From positions 565,938-629,937 of the forward strand of contig NW_003546255.1 in NCBI RefSeq assembly GCF_000090795.2: a DNA stretch of 64,000 nt, in the 5' to 3' direction. A model generated the notes under the pieces. It was not told the origin of the DNA. It ran no database searches and saw only the letters and a list, made by a program, of their open reading frames with translations. Below, piece by piece: positions 12,216 through 22,900 of the stretch. A program made the position numbers and the translations under genes. The stretch comes from Amphimedon queenslandica (taxonomy: Eukaryota; Porifera; Demospongiae; Haplosclerida; Niphatidae). The stretch's first letter is position 1. Every line of letters starts with the position of its first letter.

Positions 12216-13496
12216 TGATGTAATTTGTACATACTGTATATTTACATAAGTGTGTACCAAATTACACTTATTTTAGTGTGAATACTTTATTAGTGGAAAC
12301 AAGAGACATTGATGTACACATTTACATGTAAATTGATCATGTCCTGTGGGAAAGGACACTGTACTTCATAGAAAAGGGACAGATAACTGAAGTAAACATA
12401 GACAGACATGACAAAGGAAATCATAACACTACTACATGTACAGGTCTTTGCTTGCAGCATGTCTAGTGTCAATTTCCTTGTGCCCTGTTGATGAGTGAGA
12501 ACTTTAAAGTTCATCAACACTATCCTTAAACAGCTTTCACTTCACTTTGTCATAATCTCTCTCTCTCTTTCTGTTTCATTCTCTCTCTCTTTCCCTCCTT
12601 AGGTATAAACATTAATTTAATACTATGCATGTATGGACAAACACACGCCCACCTATTATATTGGTAATTTATTAGTGTTATTTTTAAATGGAATTAGCAC
12701 TTAAGTTTGTTTGCCACTAAAGTAATAACACAGACGTGATATCTTTATTACGCCTTAAAATTGTATTACTCATTTCAACTTTTGCTTATCAAAGACACAC
12801 AACATCAAACAGTAGCTTGCAATGAAAGCAATGGAGCTTATACGCTTTACAAAAACTACAATGGAGTTTCATTTTCAAGCATAATCCATTTTTGAGTACT
12901 GGTAACAAGATCAATTTGGCTATCACTATAGCATGTCTTGTAAGCTAATACATATTATGTATACATGATGCTCTCCAGTGATATGAATACAAACAAGGAT
13001 TGAAGACAAAATGACCAGCTGTCAAATGAACATACAATTCATAAAGTTTGTGTGGGAGAAAGGAGGAGAGGGGGAAGGGAGGGATACTGTTATGTAAGCA
13101 GGTGGTCTTTCATCCCAAGTGAAAATATATTCACATTGAACATGCATAATTATGTGTATATGTATATGTACTTGAAAACTTTCAAAACATAGAGTGGAGA
13201 TTATTATCGATTTGTAAGCTACAGTGTTCCTATGGGGACACTTTTAATAGCAATACTGTACATGCATACATGACCATATAGAATATTTAAAATAGATATA
13301 TACTTTAGCTATAAAAGCATTAAGAAATACATTGTGCTAATGAATAAGTAGTAGTGTACATACAGAAATATTATGTATACTGGTCTAATCTGTATCAATA
13401 ACAATGTAAACTAAATGTCTGAGCTTTTGCTGATCTTAAAATTCAGTATTCCCTTAGTTTTTCTCTCACCTTTCTTCCTAAAGATGGGGTAGCCAT
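6953..13496 (-). CDS. FCHSD: FCHSD-type F-BAR and double-SH3 protein (nervous wreck family, 765 aa)
   Basis: Seventeen exons, sum 2298 nt: 13496-13470, 11944-11847, 11471-11426, 11299-11211, 11012-10805, 10706-10633, 10553-10499, 10412-10284, 10224-10102, 10025-9882, 9826-9722, 9668-9533, 9340-9224, 9163-9015, 8093-7877, 7634-7438, 7336-6953. FCHSD/Nwk proteins bend membranes through the F-BAR dimer and activate WASP-Arp2/3 actin assembly at endocytic sites. The N-terminus (MATPSLGRK, a 27-nt first exon) leads to the F-BAR helices (MELELIDDVR, QIEKDYSQ). A second coiled region contains EARKCAQQLTKLHQ and ANARLDLL. SH3-1 (CKVLYSYE, then GDGWCKGRN, EGYFPQSYV) spans residues ~492-545 and SH3-2 (ALFEYTAQEDEELSFPEGAI, DDGWWEGSYEGKKGVFPS) ~574-635. 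A proline/serine-rich tail ends DDCYV. Length and domain order match FCHSD2. Intron 8094-9014 contains a repeat array. Confidence 0.93.
7650..7830. repeat. ACATGT/TGTACA palindromic cluster
   Basis: Dense runs of the self-complementary hexamers TGTACA and ACATGT (for example around 7653-7678, 7718-7731, 7757-7770, 7806-7820) in an intron of the FCHSD gene. The same motif recurs in many non-coding places in the window. Confidence 0.7.
8120..8990 (-). repeat. ~180-bp tandem repeat array R2 (5 units, inverted orientation)
   Basis: Five tandem units in the opposite orientation to R1, within the FCHSD intron 8094-9014. The landmark CATCAATATG recurs near 8188, 8371, 8548, 8726 and 8905, a period of 177-183 bp. 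Because many units are near a multiple of three, open frames run through several of them; these are not genes. Confidence 0.92.
11947..12123. repeat. Purine tract (GA/GGGA)n, ~177 bp
   Basis: Almost pure G/A on the + strand, in the long first intron of the FCHSD gene, directly upstream of exon 2, whose polypyrimidine tract it supplies on the minus strand. Confidence 0.95.
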
Positions 13497-13861
13497 TTTA
13501 TCGTTACAGTGCTGTTATTAATGAGCCTTTTTCAATTTGTCAACTCAGTGAGGAGTAGTGGAGCTGGATTAATGAAAATGAAGAGCCAGTCTTGAGTTAG
13601 GAGTCACAGAGCCGGCGTATCTCTCTTTAGATATAAGGTACAAGGAAAATATAATAATAGAGGTCTGGAGCACTTCAGTTTATCTCCCAGGGCAGTGTTA
13701 TACCAGAGTAAGTGGCTACTGATAGTTAAATAAGAGAGCTATAAAAAATGGAGAAACAATTTGCGTCGACCACGCCTATTTAACAATAGGCCACACCTAG
13801 TTTTACTGCTTCCTGCCCACGTGGAGTCATAGTGACTTTAGTGAGTAGGGCTCTCCAAAAA
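13497..13861. promoter_or_regulatory. Divergent promoter interval between FCHSD and HMBS
   Basis: The inferred start codons of the two genes face away from each other across 365 bp. A palindromic E-box CCACGTGG sits at 13817-13824, about 40 bp before the HMBS ATG. Promoter function is inferred from position; no TATA box is evident. Confidence 0.5.
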
Positions 13862-14944
13862 ATGGCAACTCCGTCTTCTTCATCAGAGGCTAAATCAGAG
13901 AAGGTCGTCATCGTAGGCTCGCGTTCTAGCCAACTGGCAATGATACAGACGACGACTATCGTCCAAGCTCTCTCTGAAGCTCATCCTGATGTCAAGTTCC
14001 GAGTGGAGACGATGAAAACTATTGGAGATAACGTCCTGGACAAACCTCTTCCAAACATAGGCCAGACCAACCTATTCACCAAAGAGCTAGAGACAGCACT
14101 GGCTGCCGGTTCGATAGACCTCATCGTACACTCTTTAAAGGACCTCCCTACTACCCTACCCCCCGGGATGAAACTAGCCGTCATTTACAAGAGGGACTCA
14201 CCCACTGATGCTCTACTCTTGTCCCCACGTCAAAGTGGGAGGAGTTTAGAGACACTCCCACCAGGGAGTGTCGTCGGGACAAGCTCACTGCGTCGGATTG
14301 CGCAATTAAAACGAGCTTTCCCTGAGTTGGAGTACAAGAGTGTTCGTGGTAATCTTAATACCAGACTGGCTAAGTTAGATGCAGCAAGTGATAATGAGGG
14401 AGACTCTAATAAAGGAGGATATGATGCTCTTATACTAGCTACAGCTGGTCTTGTTAGAATGGGATGGACTTCACGCATAGCACAAGAGCTTAGCCCCTCG
14501 CTCTGCATGTATGCTGTAGGTCAGGGAGCACTTGCTATAGAAACAAGAGAAGATGACACCCAAACTAACAGTATAGTCCAGTGTCTTAATGACCCGAATA
14601 CACTCATTGCCTGCTCTGCTGAGAGACAATTTTTAAAAAGTCTAGGAGGAGGTTGCAGTGTCCCCATTGGAGTTGAGTCGATATTAAAAGATGGTCACTA
14701 CACGCTGAGAGGTGCTGTGTTTAGTCTTGACGGCCATGAGGTTATAAGTGGCAGCAAGAAAGAGTCTTTGCCTTCTTTGGGTACTCCGCCATCTTTTGAT
14801 TCCTGCTCCTCTTTTGGTGCGAAGGTCGGTGAGGCATTAGCACAAGAATTGATCAAGGAAGGAGCTAGGGAGATCCTTAAAAGGGCGAGAGAAGAAACAG
14901 ATGCACTGACAAGCAAAATATCTGAAGCCAAAGGAGACTCTTAG
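13862..14944 (+). CDS. HMBS: Hydroxymethylbilane synthase (porphobilinogen deaminase), intronless
   Basis: A single open frame of 360 residues. The enzyme condenses four porphobilinogens into hydroxymethylbilane, the third step of heme synthesis, in the cytosol. Seen: VGSRSSQLAMIQT near the N-terminus, HSLKDLPTTLPPG with the catalytic Asp at ~94, GTSSLRRIAQLKRAFP and VRGNLNTRLAKLD for substrate/cofactor binding, LILATAGLVRMGW, YAVGQGALAIE, and GGGCSVPIGV with the dipyrromethane-cofactor Cys at ~265. The C-terminal domain ends like animal enzymes (IKEGAREILKRARE). I chose ATG 13862 because the upstream extension needs a GTG start. It is the only recognised protein gene here without introns, in a neighbourhood where others have 5-24 exons. 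Confidence 0.95.
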   Translation: MATPSSSSEAKSEKVVIVGSRSSQLAMIQTTTIVQALSEAHPDVKFRVETMKTIGDNVLDKPLPNIGQTNLFTKELETALAAGSIDLIVHSLKDLPTTLPPGMKLAVIYKRDSPTDALLLSPRQSGRSLETLPPGSVVGTSSLRRIAQLKRAFPELEYKSVRGNLNTRLAKLDAASDNEGDSNKGGYDALILATAGLVRMGWTSRIAQELSPSLCMYAVGQGALAIETREDDTQTNSIVQCLNDPNTLIACSAERQFLKSLGGGCSVPIGVESILKDGHYTLRGAVFSLDGHEVISGSKKESLPSLGTPPSFDSCSSFGAKVGEALAQELIKEGAREILKRAREETDALTSKISEAKGDS

Positions 14945-15143
14945 CATTCGATGCATGCGCTGTTTTAATTTCATTGTCAATTGATGAATCCCTACTCTGT
15001 ACATCAGAATGTCAACATTTCCTCATCTCAGTGATTAAAATATTTAAAAATATCAAATTATGTGTACCTTACGATGATATCAATGTTGGGCATTTTGGCA
15101 TTGCCTCTTTAGCACTTGTAAGCATTCAGCCACAAGGAGTAAG

Positions 15144-17096
15144 ATGAGAGCTAGTCTAGGAGCTGTTGCTCTTTCACTTTTGGTTTTAGTGATACAAGAG
15201 GCTGAAGGAAGTTGCCAAGGAGAGTTCAATATCACCAGTAAGACAATCATATACTAGAAAATTGGTTGTATTGTTGATTGTTATAGGGTACAATATGGCA
15301 AAGGATTACAGCCTAAATGTGACTGCCAGCTTCTCTAGTGATGGTAGTGTCCTTTCTCTCAGTTGTACTGTCACTAATGGAGCTTCTTTACAACCTGGAC
15401 AAGAGCTGGTCTGGACTGAAGGAGGAATAGAGATACAAGATGGGACTATAGGATATTCAGTACATCAGAGTACTACCAGCTCTCTCTTGACAATAAGTAT
15501 AACTGATGGACTACAGTATGGTGAATATGGTTGCCAGTGTCACAATAGGCACAATTATACTCACAATTCACTCAGTAAACTGATAGCCACTGGTTCATTC
15601 ATCCAACACTGCAGCAATCTCAACACTACTGTAGCAATACCTGACACAGGTTAGACAGCAATGATTGCATTACTGTTTATATTTAATTATCCTATTTTCC
15701 ATTTTGTAGCTAGTAGTCCTACTATTACTACACATTATGTATCTGTTCCTGGTCAAAGTGTCAGTATAATATGCAATCAATCTGGCTCTGTCCTAGCAAG
15801 AGAAAGTGGTGGTATACTAGAGGAGGTTACTAATACTTTTAGTGTCTCATCTCCTGGTCATCAAGGGAAGTTTGTATGCATTAAAGCTGGGACTGTAGTG
15901 GAGATACACTATGTTGTCATTGAAGGTATGATACTTGAGTTTATATTTTATTTTGTAATTTTCATACCAGGTTATCGGCCAATACGATTAATATTTCCTA
16001 CTACTGGAGTTGGGACACTTCTCCTTCCTTTTTCTGTTGGTTCCACTTCTCCTCCAACCCTGTGTGGCATTTACTCTCCAATACCTCTGCAATCGTTTCG
16101 AATGGTCTTTAGAAGTGGGGAGGCCGTTGTAGGAGGTCTGAGCTTTATCTATAGCAGTAGTGGCCCACTAGGAGAGGATCTGTGGAGAGCCAGTTTAGTA
16201 CCTAATAAAGGAAACAATGATATTCTTGAGAGCTTGGATCTTAACTGCAGAGTTCAGACTGTTTGGGAAACTGTAACTAGTGAAAGATACAAAGTTGACT
16301 TTGAAGAATCCGGTTAGTATAAAGAGATCATATTCCACTTTTATTTATTTTATCATTTTAAGATAACGGACTGGTACCTGCCGTTTGTGTGAGTACTAGT
16401 CTCACTCCTTCTTCTGTTGTCATATCAGGATCTTCTGTACTCATCACTTGCACTGTAGAGTATGATATTGAGTCACCAATCAACATTACCATAATACATG
16501 AAGGAAGCAATGGATCGCTCTACGAATATGCACCACTTTATGACAGCAGTAGTAATGTCTATTACCTGAATCTCACCAATGTCAGTAGGGAGAAAGACAG
16601 TGGGAATTACACTTGCTCCGTCTCTGTTTATGGTTATACAGCAAAAATCAAAAATGTTGTAGCTCTAAATATTATCATACCACCTACTTCAACAAGCAAA
16701 GTCACTCATGCTTCATCTATGTACTCCTTTCCTGTGTATCAAAACACTTTTACAGTGTTATTTCCAAGCATTTCAAGTACAAGATCTACTAGTACAGACT
16801 ATTCTGAAACTCCAAGTATCAGTGCAACTAGTATACCTGGTAGTAATACTCCTGGAAGTTCTCTTAGCATTGAAATGATTATTGTCCTTGCTGTTGGCCT
16901 CAGTTTAATATTTATTGTATCAGTCGCCATTGGGGTCGCATTTTTTATTTTGATGTGGCAAAATTGCTCTTCTAAGAAGATTGAGATTTCGATTGACTTG
17001 CCTCCATCTCTCACTCACCCCCAAGGAAGGAGAGCAAAAGAGAATGATTATATCAACGATCACCCTTCCATGAAGATGCAAAGATCACAGGACTAA
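15144..17096 (+). CDS. Ig-like single-pass receptor without kinase (582 aa)
   Basis: Exons 15144-15237, 15287-15649, 15710-15925, 15971-16312 and 16363-17096, sum 1749 nt. A signal peptide (ALSLLVLVIQEAEG) is followed by an Ig-like region ([18 protein letters not shown]), a second Ig-like exon ([20 protein letters not shown]), a Cys-containing module in exon 4, a third Ig-like domain (VLITCTVEYD, DSGNYTCSV), a Ser/Thr-rich stalk and one membrane helix at ~510-536. The 46-residue cytoplasmic tail has no enzyme domain but contains NDYINDH, a pYxN-type Grb2-SH2 motif if phosphorylated. Exon sizes and phases match the first exons of the kinase gene that follows at 394 bp; the two ectodomains are close paralogs. 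Sponge adhesion/receptor proteins with Ig domains are known in Geodia; likely a cell-surface recognition or decoy partner. Confidence 0.85.
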
Positions 17097-17489
17097 AACA
17101 CTCATCGTACATTAAAGACACATGTAATGTACTTTTTCTATGTTCTTTTTGTGCTATAGCAGGAATCATTTAAATGTAGAGACGTATTGTGTAGATTTAG
17201 ATGTATATTTTTGATAATAAAAACATTCAGTCTTGTAATAAAAATACCAATGTCACCACCATAAAGGAAGACCACACATAAAGAGTGGGCTTGTCCTTCT
17301 AAGAGATATTAACCACTTCTTGTCTGAGTTATGATACTGCGGGGAAGTCCTCCAATCTCTACTGCAAATATCTGCACAACGTAGATCTATTATTAATTTA
17401 ATTAGTCCAGAGCTGATATTAAATAGAGGGAATCATATTCTCTGTGACTCAAAATTGTCAACTGTAGTAGCAACAGAGCAGCTCGAGTC
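17097..17489. other. Intergenic region between the Ig receptor and the Ig-RTK
   Basis: Contains two AATAAA-type signals near 17216 and 17237, fitting the 3' end of the upstream gene, then a short presumed promoter for the kinase gene. Confidence 0.55.
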
Positions 17490-19922
17490 ATGAATGTATT
17501 TTCAAGAGGAGTGTACCTTTTTCTCAGTTTGTACAGCGTCTTCTCTGTTGTGGTAGCCGGTACAGAATGCAACGAGGAAGTCAGTTTGTCCACATTCACT
17601 GGTAAGACTCCCCTCATGACTGAATTAGCTCGTGTTATACAACTCTCCTTACAGAGAGTTATGCTGTAGAAGCTGCTGCCAGTTTCTCTGATGATGGTAG
17701 TATCCTTTCTCTCAGTTGTGCTGTCACTGATGGAGATACTTTACAGCCTGGACAAGAGCTGGTCTGGACTGAAGGAGGAATAGAGATACAGGGCAAATCT
17801 TACAACATGACAGTACAGCAAACTAATACCAGCTCTCTATTAACAATATACAATGTAACTGATGGACTACAGTATGGTGAATATGGTTGCCAGTGTCACA
17901 ATAGGCACAATCATACACACAATTCACTCAGTAAACTGATAGCTACTGTGGATTCATTCATCCAACACTGCAGCAATCTCAACACTACTGTAGCAATCCC
18001 TGACACAGGTCAGAGAAAGAAACCATTCATTATCATGTTGATCTAGTATTCTTATAAATCACACCTTAATTAGATCACTATAGTACATAAGTGCATGTTT
18101 AAATAAGATTTGTTCATGCCTGATAAAATCTAATTAGGTGATTTAACCATTATACTCATTCCCATCATAATATCTTCTTATTATATTTTTCATGCTTTCC
18201 CCTTCAGATTTTGCCCCTACTATTGCTACACATTATGTATCTGCTCCTGGTCAAAGTGTCAGTATAATATGCAATCAATCTGGTTCTGTCCTAGCAAGAG
18301 AAAGTGGTGGTGTACTAGAGGAGGTTACTAATACTTTTATTGTCTCCTCTCCTGGTCATCAAGGGAAGTTTGTATGCATTAAAGCTGGGACTGTAGTGGA
18401 GATACACTATGTTGTCATTGAAGGTATGAGCAGGGACAATGGCTGCCATATTAATTCTCTTGTTCATTAGATTATGAGCCGATTCAATTTGTATTTCCTC
18501 CTATACCTGAAAAAATCGTCCTTCCTTTTTCTGTTGGTTCCACTTCTCCTCCAACCCTGTGTGCCGTCTACTCTCCAATACCTCTGCAATCGTTTCGAAT
18601 AGTCTTTAGAAGTGGGGAGGCTGTTGTAGGAGGTCTGAATCGTATCTATAGCAAAAGTGGCCCACTAGGAGAGGATCTGTGGAGAATCAATTTAATACCT
18701 AATGAAGGAAGCAATTTGATTCTTGAGAGCTTGGATCTTAATTGCAGAGTTGAGACTGTTTGGGAAACTGTAACTAGTGAAAGATACAAAGTTGACTTTG
18801 AAGAATCCAGTTAGTATATGCATATAGGGGGAAAGAAAGCCTTTGACTTACATCTTTATTTTCTGCCATTAGATACTGCCCCTATTCCCTCTGTGTGTGT
18901 CACAGCATCAGTCACTCCTCCCTCTCCATTTCTCCCAGGCTCCAGCTTCACAATACAGTGCACCATTCAATACGACATAGAACCTGATGTCAACCTACAC
19001 ATCATACACACAACAGACGATGGTCTATACACTGAACTCGATAACTTTCCACTTTCCTCGTGTGATGGTCTCCATCAAACAAGGGTATGCTCCTACACTA
19101 TTGATAACGCTCTCCGTTTAACGAGCGATGGGAACTATTCTTGTAACTTCAGCGGTGTCATTGATACCATTCCTGTATCAGTCCTGGAGATTGGTAAGTT
19201 GATCCTTAGTACTCCCTAGTTATATCAGATAGCAATGTATGCGTTTATGTAATAGAATAAAAGTCTGTTGTGTTATGGTGTATTTTTCCCCCGATGTGAT
19301 GTAATCAAACGCTGTTTTCATATTCATTAGTGGGCAGCAGTTATTTCGTAATAGTTGGAATGACTGCAATACTTCTGTTAATTATGTATGTATAATATTT
19401 ATAGAAATATTTTTTGTTTTGTAGAGTATTCATCAACAATTTCTCCTCCACTCCTATCATCGACAATAATAGCTTCATCAAGTAGTAATGACATTAGTAC
19501 TACTCCAGTCATTCTCAGTACATCCTCCAGTACCGGCATTATATCTTATGTTAATCCAACCTCCGGAACTAATGGCTCTCAAGTCAACAACACAACACTT
19601 CTCTCAGTCTCTCTCTCCCTAGCCTTCCTCTTAGTAGTTTTGATACTCTCTGGGTTTGGTCTTATATTTCTTTCTAAAACTTGCTCTAAAAGAAAAAGGC
19701 GTAAGAGAAGAGAAAGTGTAAGAGACGGTCCGATTGAGATTCCTGCTCGTCCGTTGTTCACCTTCCAGCAGAGTCTCACGGGATTTGACGAGGCTCTTTT
19801 GAACAGTTTGAAAGCGAACGATATGGAGTCTGTGTCTATATCACTAGCATCAGCTTCGCCTAGCCTCTTGAATCAGTTGAGGCCAAGCATGATATCAAGA
19901 ATGATGGCAGAGGTAAGAGAGA

Positions 19923-19985
<63 letters not shown>

Positions 19986-22900
19986 TTATGTCTTTATTAT
20001 ATTTAAAATTTGTATGTAAAAAGTTTTCAGTAAGCAGTGCATAGTCATAACATTTCGTTGTTATTATTATTATTATTATTGCTGTTGTTATTATTATTAC
20101 TATTTTTGTTGCTATTATTATTATTGTGTCTCATGTCTATAATTAGTGTAACAGACAGTCTAAGAGGTAGCTATTGAATTTCAATACTACTGCTTGCACT
20201 CATTAGACCACTAACTGTGTTCTTGTGAACAAATAAATAATAACTCATTATTAATAATGAAATGTGATACTATACACTGATCAGTTAGTGCTCATTAAGT
20301 TTGCTATGGTAGCCTTTGGAATGCTCATATTTAGCATTCCAAGTATTGATGTAATGATTGATATAATATTACCTTTGATATGGGATGTGGAGAGTGATAG
20401 AGAAAGGGAGAGGAGAGAACTGATAAGAACTAGCTAATTTACTACTCCTTAGTCCTTATCTCATCTCTTCTCTCCCTTTAGCATAAATACTCTAGTTTTA
20501 TGTTTACAATGAAGTATGATAGTTATACATTGTATGATGATAACAATTTGTAACTTAATATTGAGCTAATAGGCAAATATTTCAATTTGTACAACTTGTA
20601 TATGTCTTCTTACTTTCACCCCCCCTCTCCCTCCCCCTCTCTCTCTCCTTCAGTGTCTTCAAGAGTTGCATAGCAGTGATTGGTATGTTCCTTATCACAA
20701 GCTCTCGTTTGAGGGCGAGCTTGGATCGGGGGCTTTTGGTACCGTCAAGAAAGCGAGAGTAGCCGGAATAAAAGGAGATACAAACGAAAAGGTTGTGGCA
20801 GTCAAAATGCTTAAATGTAAGCCAAATTCTAATATATATTTTAGTGCTATTATGAGTCTTGTCATATATAGGCTTGCCTTCAGAAGAAGACATGCGGGAC
20901 ATCATCACTGAGTTCAATATACTGAAGCATGTTGGAAGACATGACAATATAGTTGGGCTTCTAGGAGCTTCTGAACACAATGGTAGGTTATAGGAGGAAA
21001 TGGGGAAATCTGTGAAAAAAATTTATGCTCAAATAAGGAAGCAAGGAAAGATGCTAAATTGAATTAGCACATCACACATGAAACAATAATGAAGGCAAAT
21101 ATGTTATCAGCAGGCCATATTAGTTGACATTTCTTTCATGTTACAATAGCTACACATGATCCAGCAGTCAGTAAATAGATTATAAGTTCCTGAAACTGTA
21201 CAATATACACATACCATTCATGCATTAGTAAAAATATATGTACAGTTAGTTATTACATGTAGACCTTAAACCTAAGCTAGATGAACATAGCCCCGTTTAC
21301 ACCATGCACTTAAAGCCACTTAAAGCGTTTACACTATGCCCTTAAAGCGGTTTGGAACCGGTTTAGAAATAAGTGTGAAAGGAGGTGGTTTGAGATAATC
21401 AAACCGGTTTAAGTACTGAAGCAGCTGTATTATGTATGCAATGTAGCATTGTAAACTGATTCAACCATAGTTAGTGTGGACACAATTAAGCTGGTTTCTG
21501 AACCGCTTTGATCCAAACTGGTTCGGGGCTTATGAGATAAATGTGTATTAAGTATAACACTATACTAGTTATCCAACACAGAAAGTTCATGTTATACAGT
21601 CTCCAGTTTTACTTGTACCTGATAGCTTTAAGCACAATTGTGTCAGTAACTGATCATTTCACTTGTTGTAAAGCTACACTTCCTTATAAAGCAAGTGATA
21701 GGGAATGTACTATTAAGTTAATGCAGTGTTAGTTATTATTTCATGAGAAACATGATATCCCGATTAATCTCTAATAGTACACGCATGTCTATGTATGGAT
21801 ATCCTCCCCATTAGGTCAGTTGTTGGTCATAGTGGAGTATTGCTCTGGAGGTAACCTTTTGCAGCATTTGAGGAAGAAGAGGCAAGACTCTCTTGATCCT
21901 TTGACGACTCTTAAACAAATAAAAATGGCTCTTCAAGTATCTCGTGGGATGGCATTCCTATCAACACAAAAAGTGAGGAAAACAGAATAGAGTATAACTA
22001 ATTTTCTTGTTTTCTCTTAGTGTGTTCATAGGGATTTGGCTGCTCGTAATATACTTCTAGATCATGAAGGAACTCTCAAAGTTGCTGATTTTGGACTAGC
22101 AAGGGAGACACTTTATTCGATATATACCAAAACATCAAAAGTAATTATATCCACAAACACTCATTTATTTTCTTTAAGCTATACATCACTCTATTACTCT
22201 CTCTCTCTCTCTCCTCCTTCCCTCCCTCTCTCTCCTTGTGTCCTCCCCATATTGTTGTTTCCTTATTCATTAAGTGGTTTATGTTGTTGCTGGCAAGAGC
22301 CTCCACTGATAACCCAATCTCATGTTATTTTAACATCCACTTAAATAAATATTGATACAAAATATTTCACATGTACTTTAGTCTATGGGCTCGGCCTAGC
22401 GCTTAGTTATGACTATATATCAAGAAATTATTTTTAATTTCAGCATTATAAGCGATTAGTTATGACTATATATCAAGAAATTATTTTTAATTTCAGCTTT
22501 ATAACGAGTCTGAGCATATACATGTACATGCATGTACATATATCTACTTTCCTCTTCACTTGCTATTCTCAGAAGTCTTTCCTTTCTTCGAATTTCTGTA
22601 TAGACATGTCTGTATGCCTGTCCGTACTGTACATCCTCCATTAATTTTGTCGGTAACTGTTATAGTTAGGTGGCGACCCTTTGCACTGTTTATGACATTG
22701 TTTATGATATTTTGTAGTCTTGCCTCTAAACTGTAGGATGCGCTCAGGAAATTACATTAACAGTACTAGGGCAGTGAGAAAGGATAATATTATGATTTGT
22801 CCTATGGTAGCTTAAGCTATTTTAATGTGTCATTTATACTTATTGACAAAGATTTGAAATACGTGAAGCTAAAATTTTTAAGCATGCCTCTAAAATTTCT

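Noticed and set aside
11652-12260. Several long Arg/Glu- or Leu/Ser-rich frames on both strands
   Set aside because: Products of the GA purine tract and TGTACA-rich flank; low-complexity, with exon 2 of FCHSD embedded.
13862-14944. HMBS as a bacterial gene gained by transfer
   Set aside because: Motifs and C-terminal domain are closer to animal enzymes, and base composition fits its neighbours; a retrocopy explains the lack of introns better.
20582-20980. 132-codon minus-strand frame over the kinase exons
   Set aside because: Antisense shadow of the P-loop exon and its intron.
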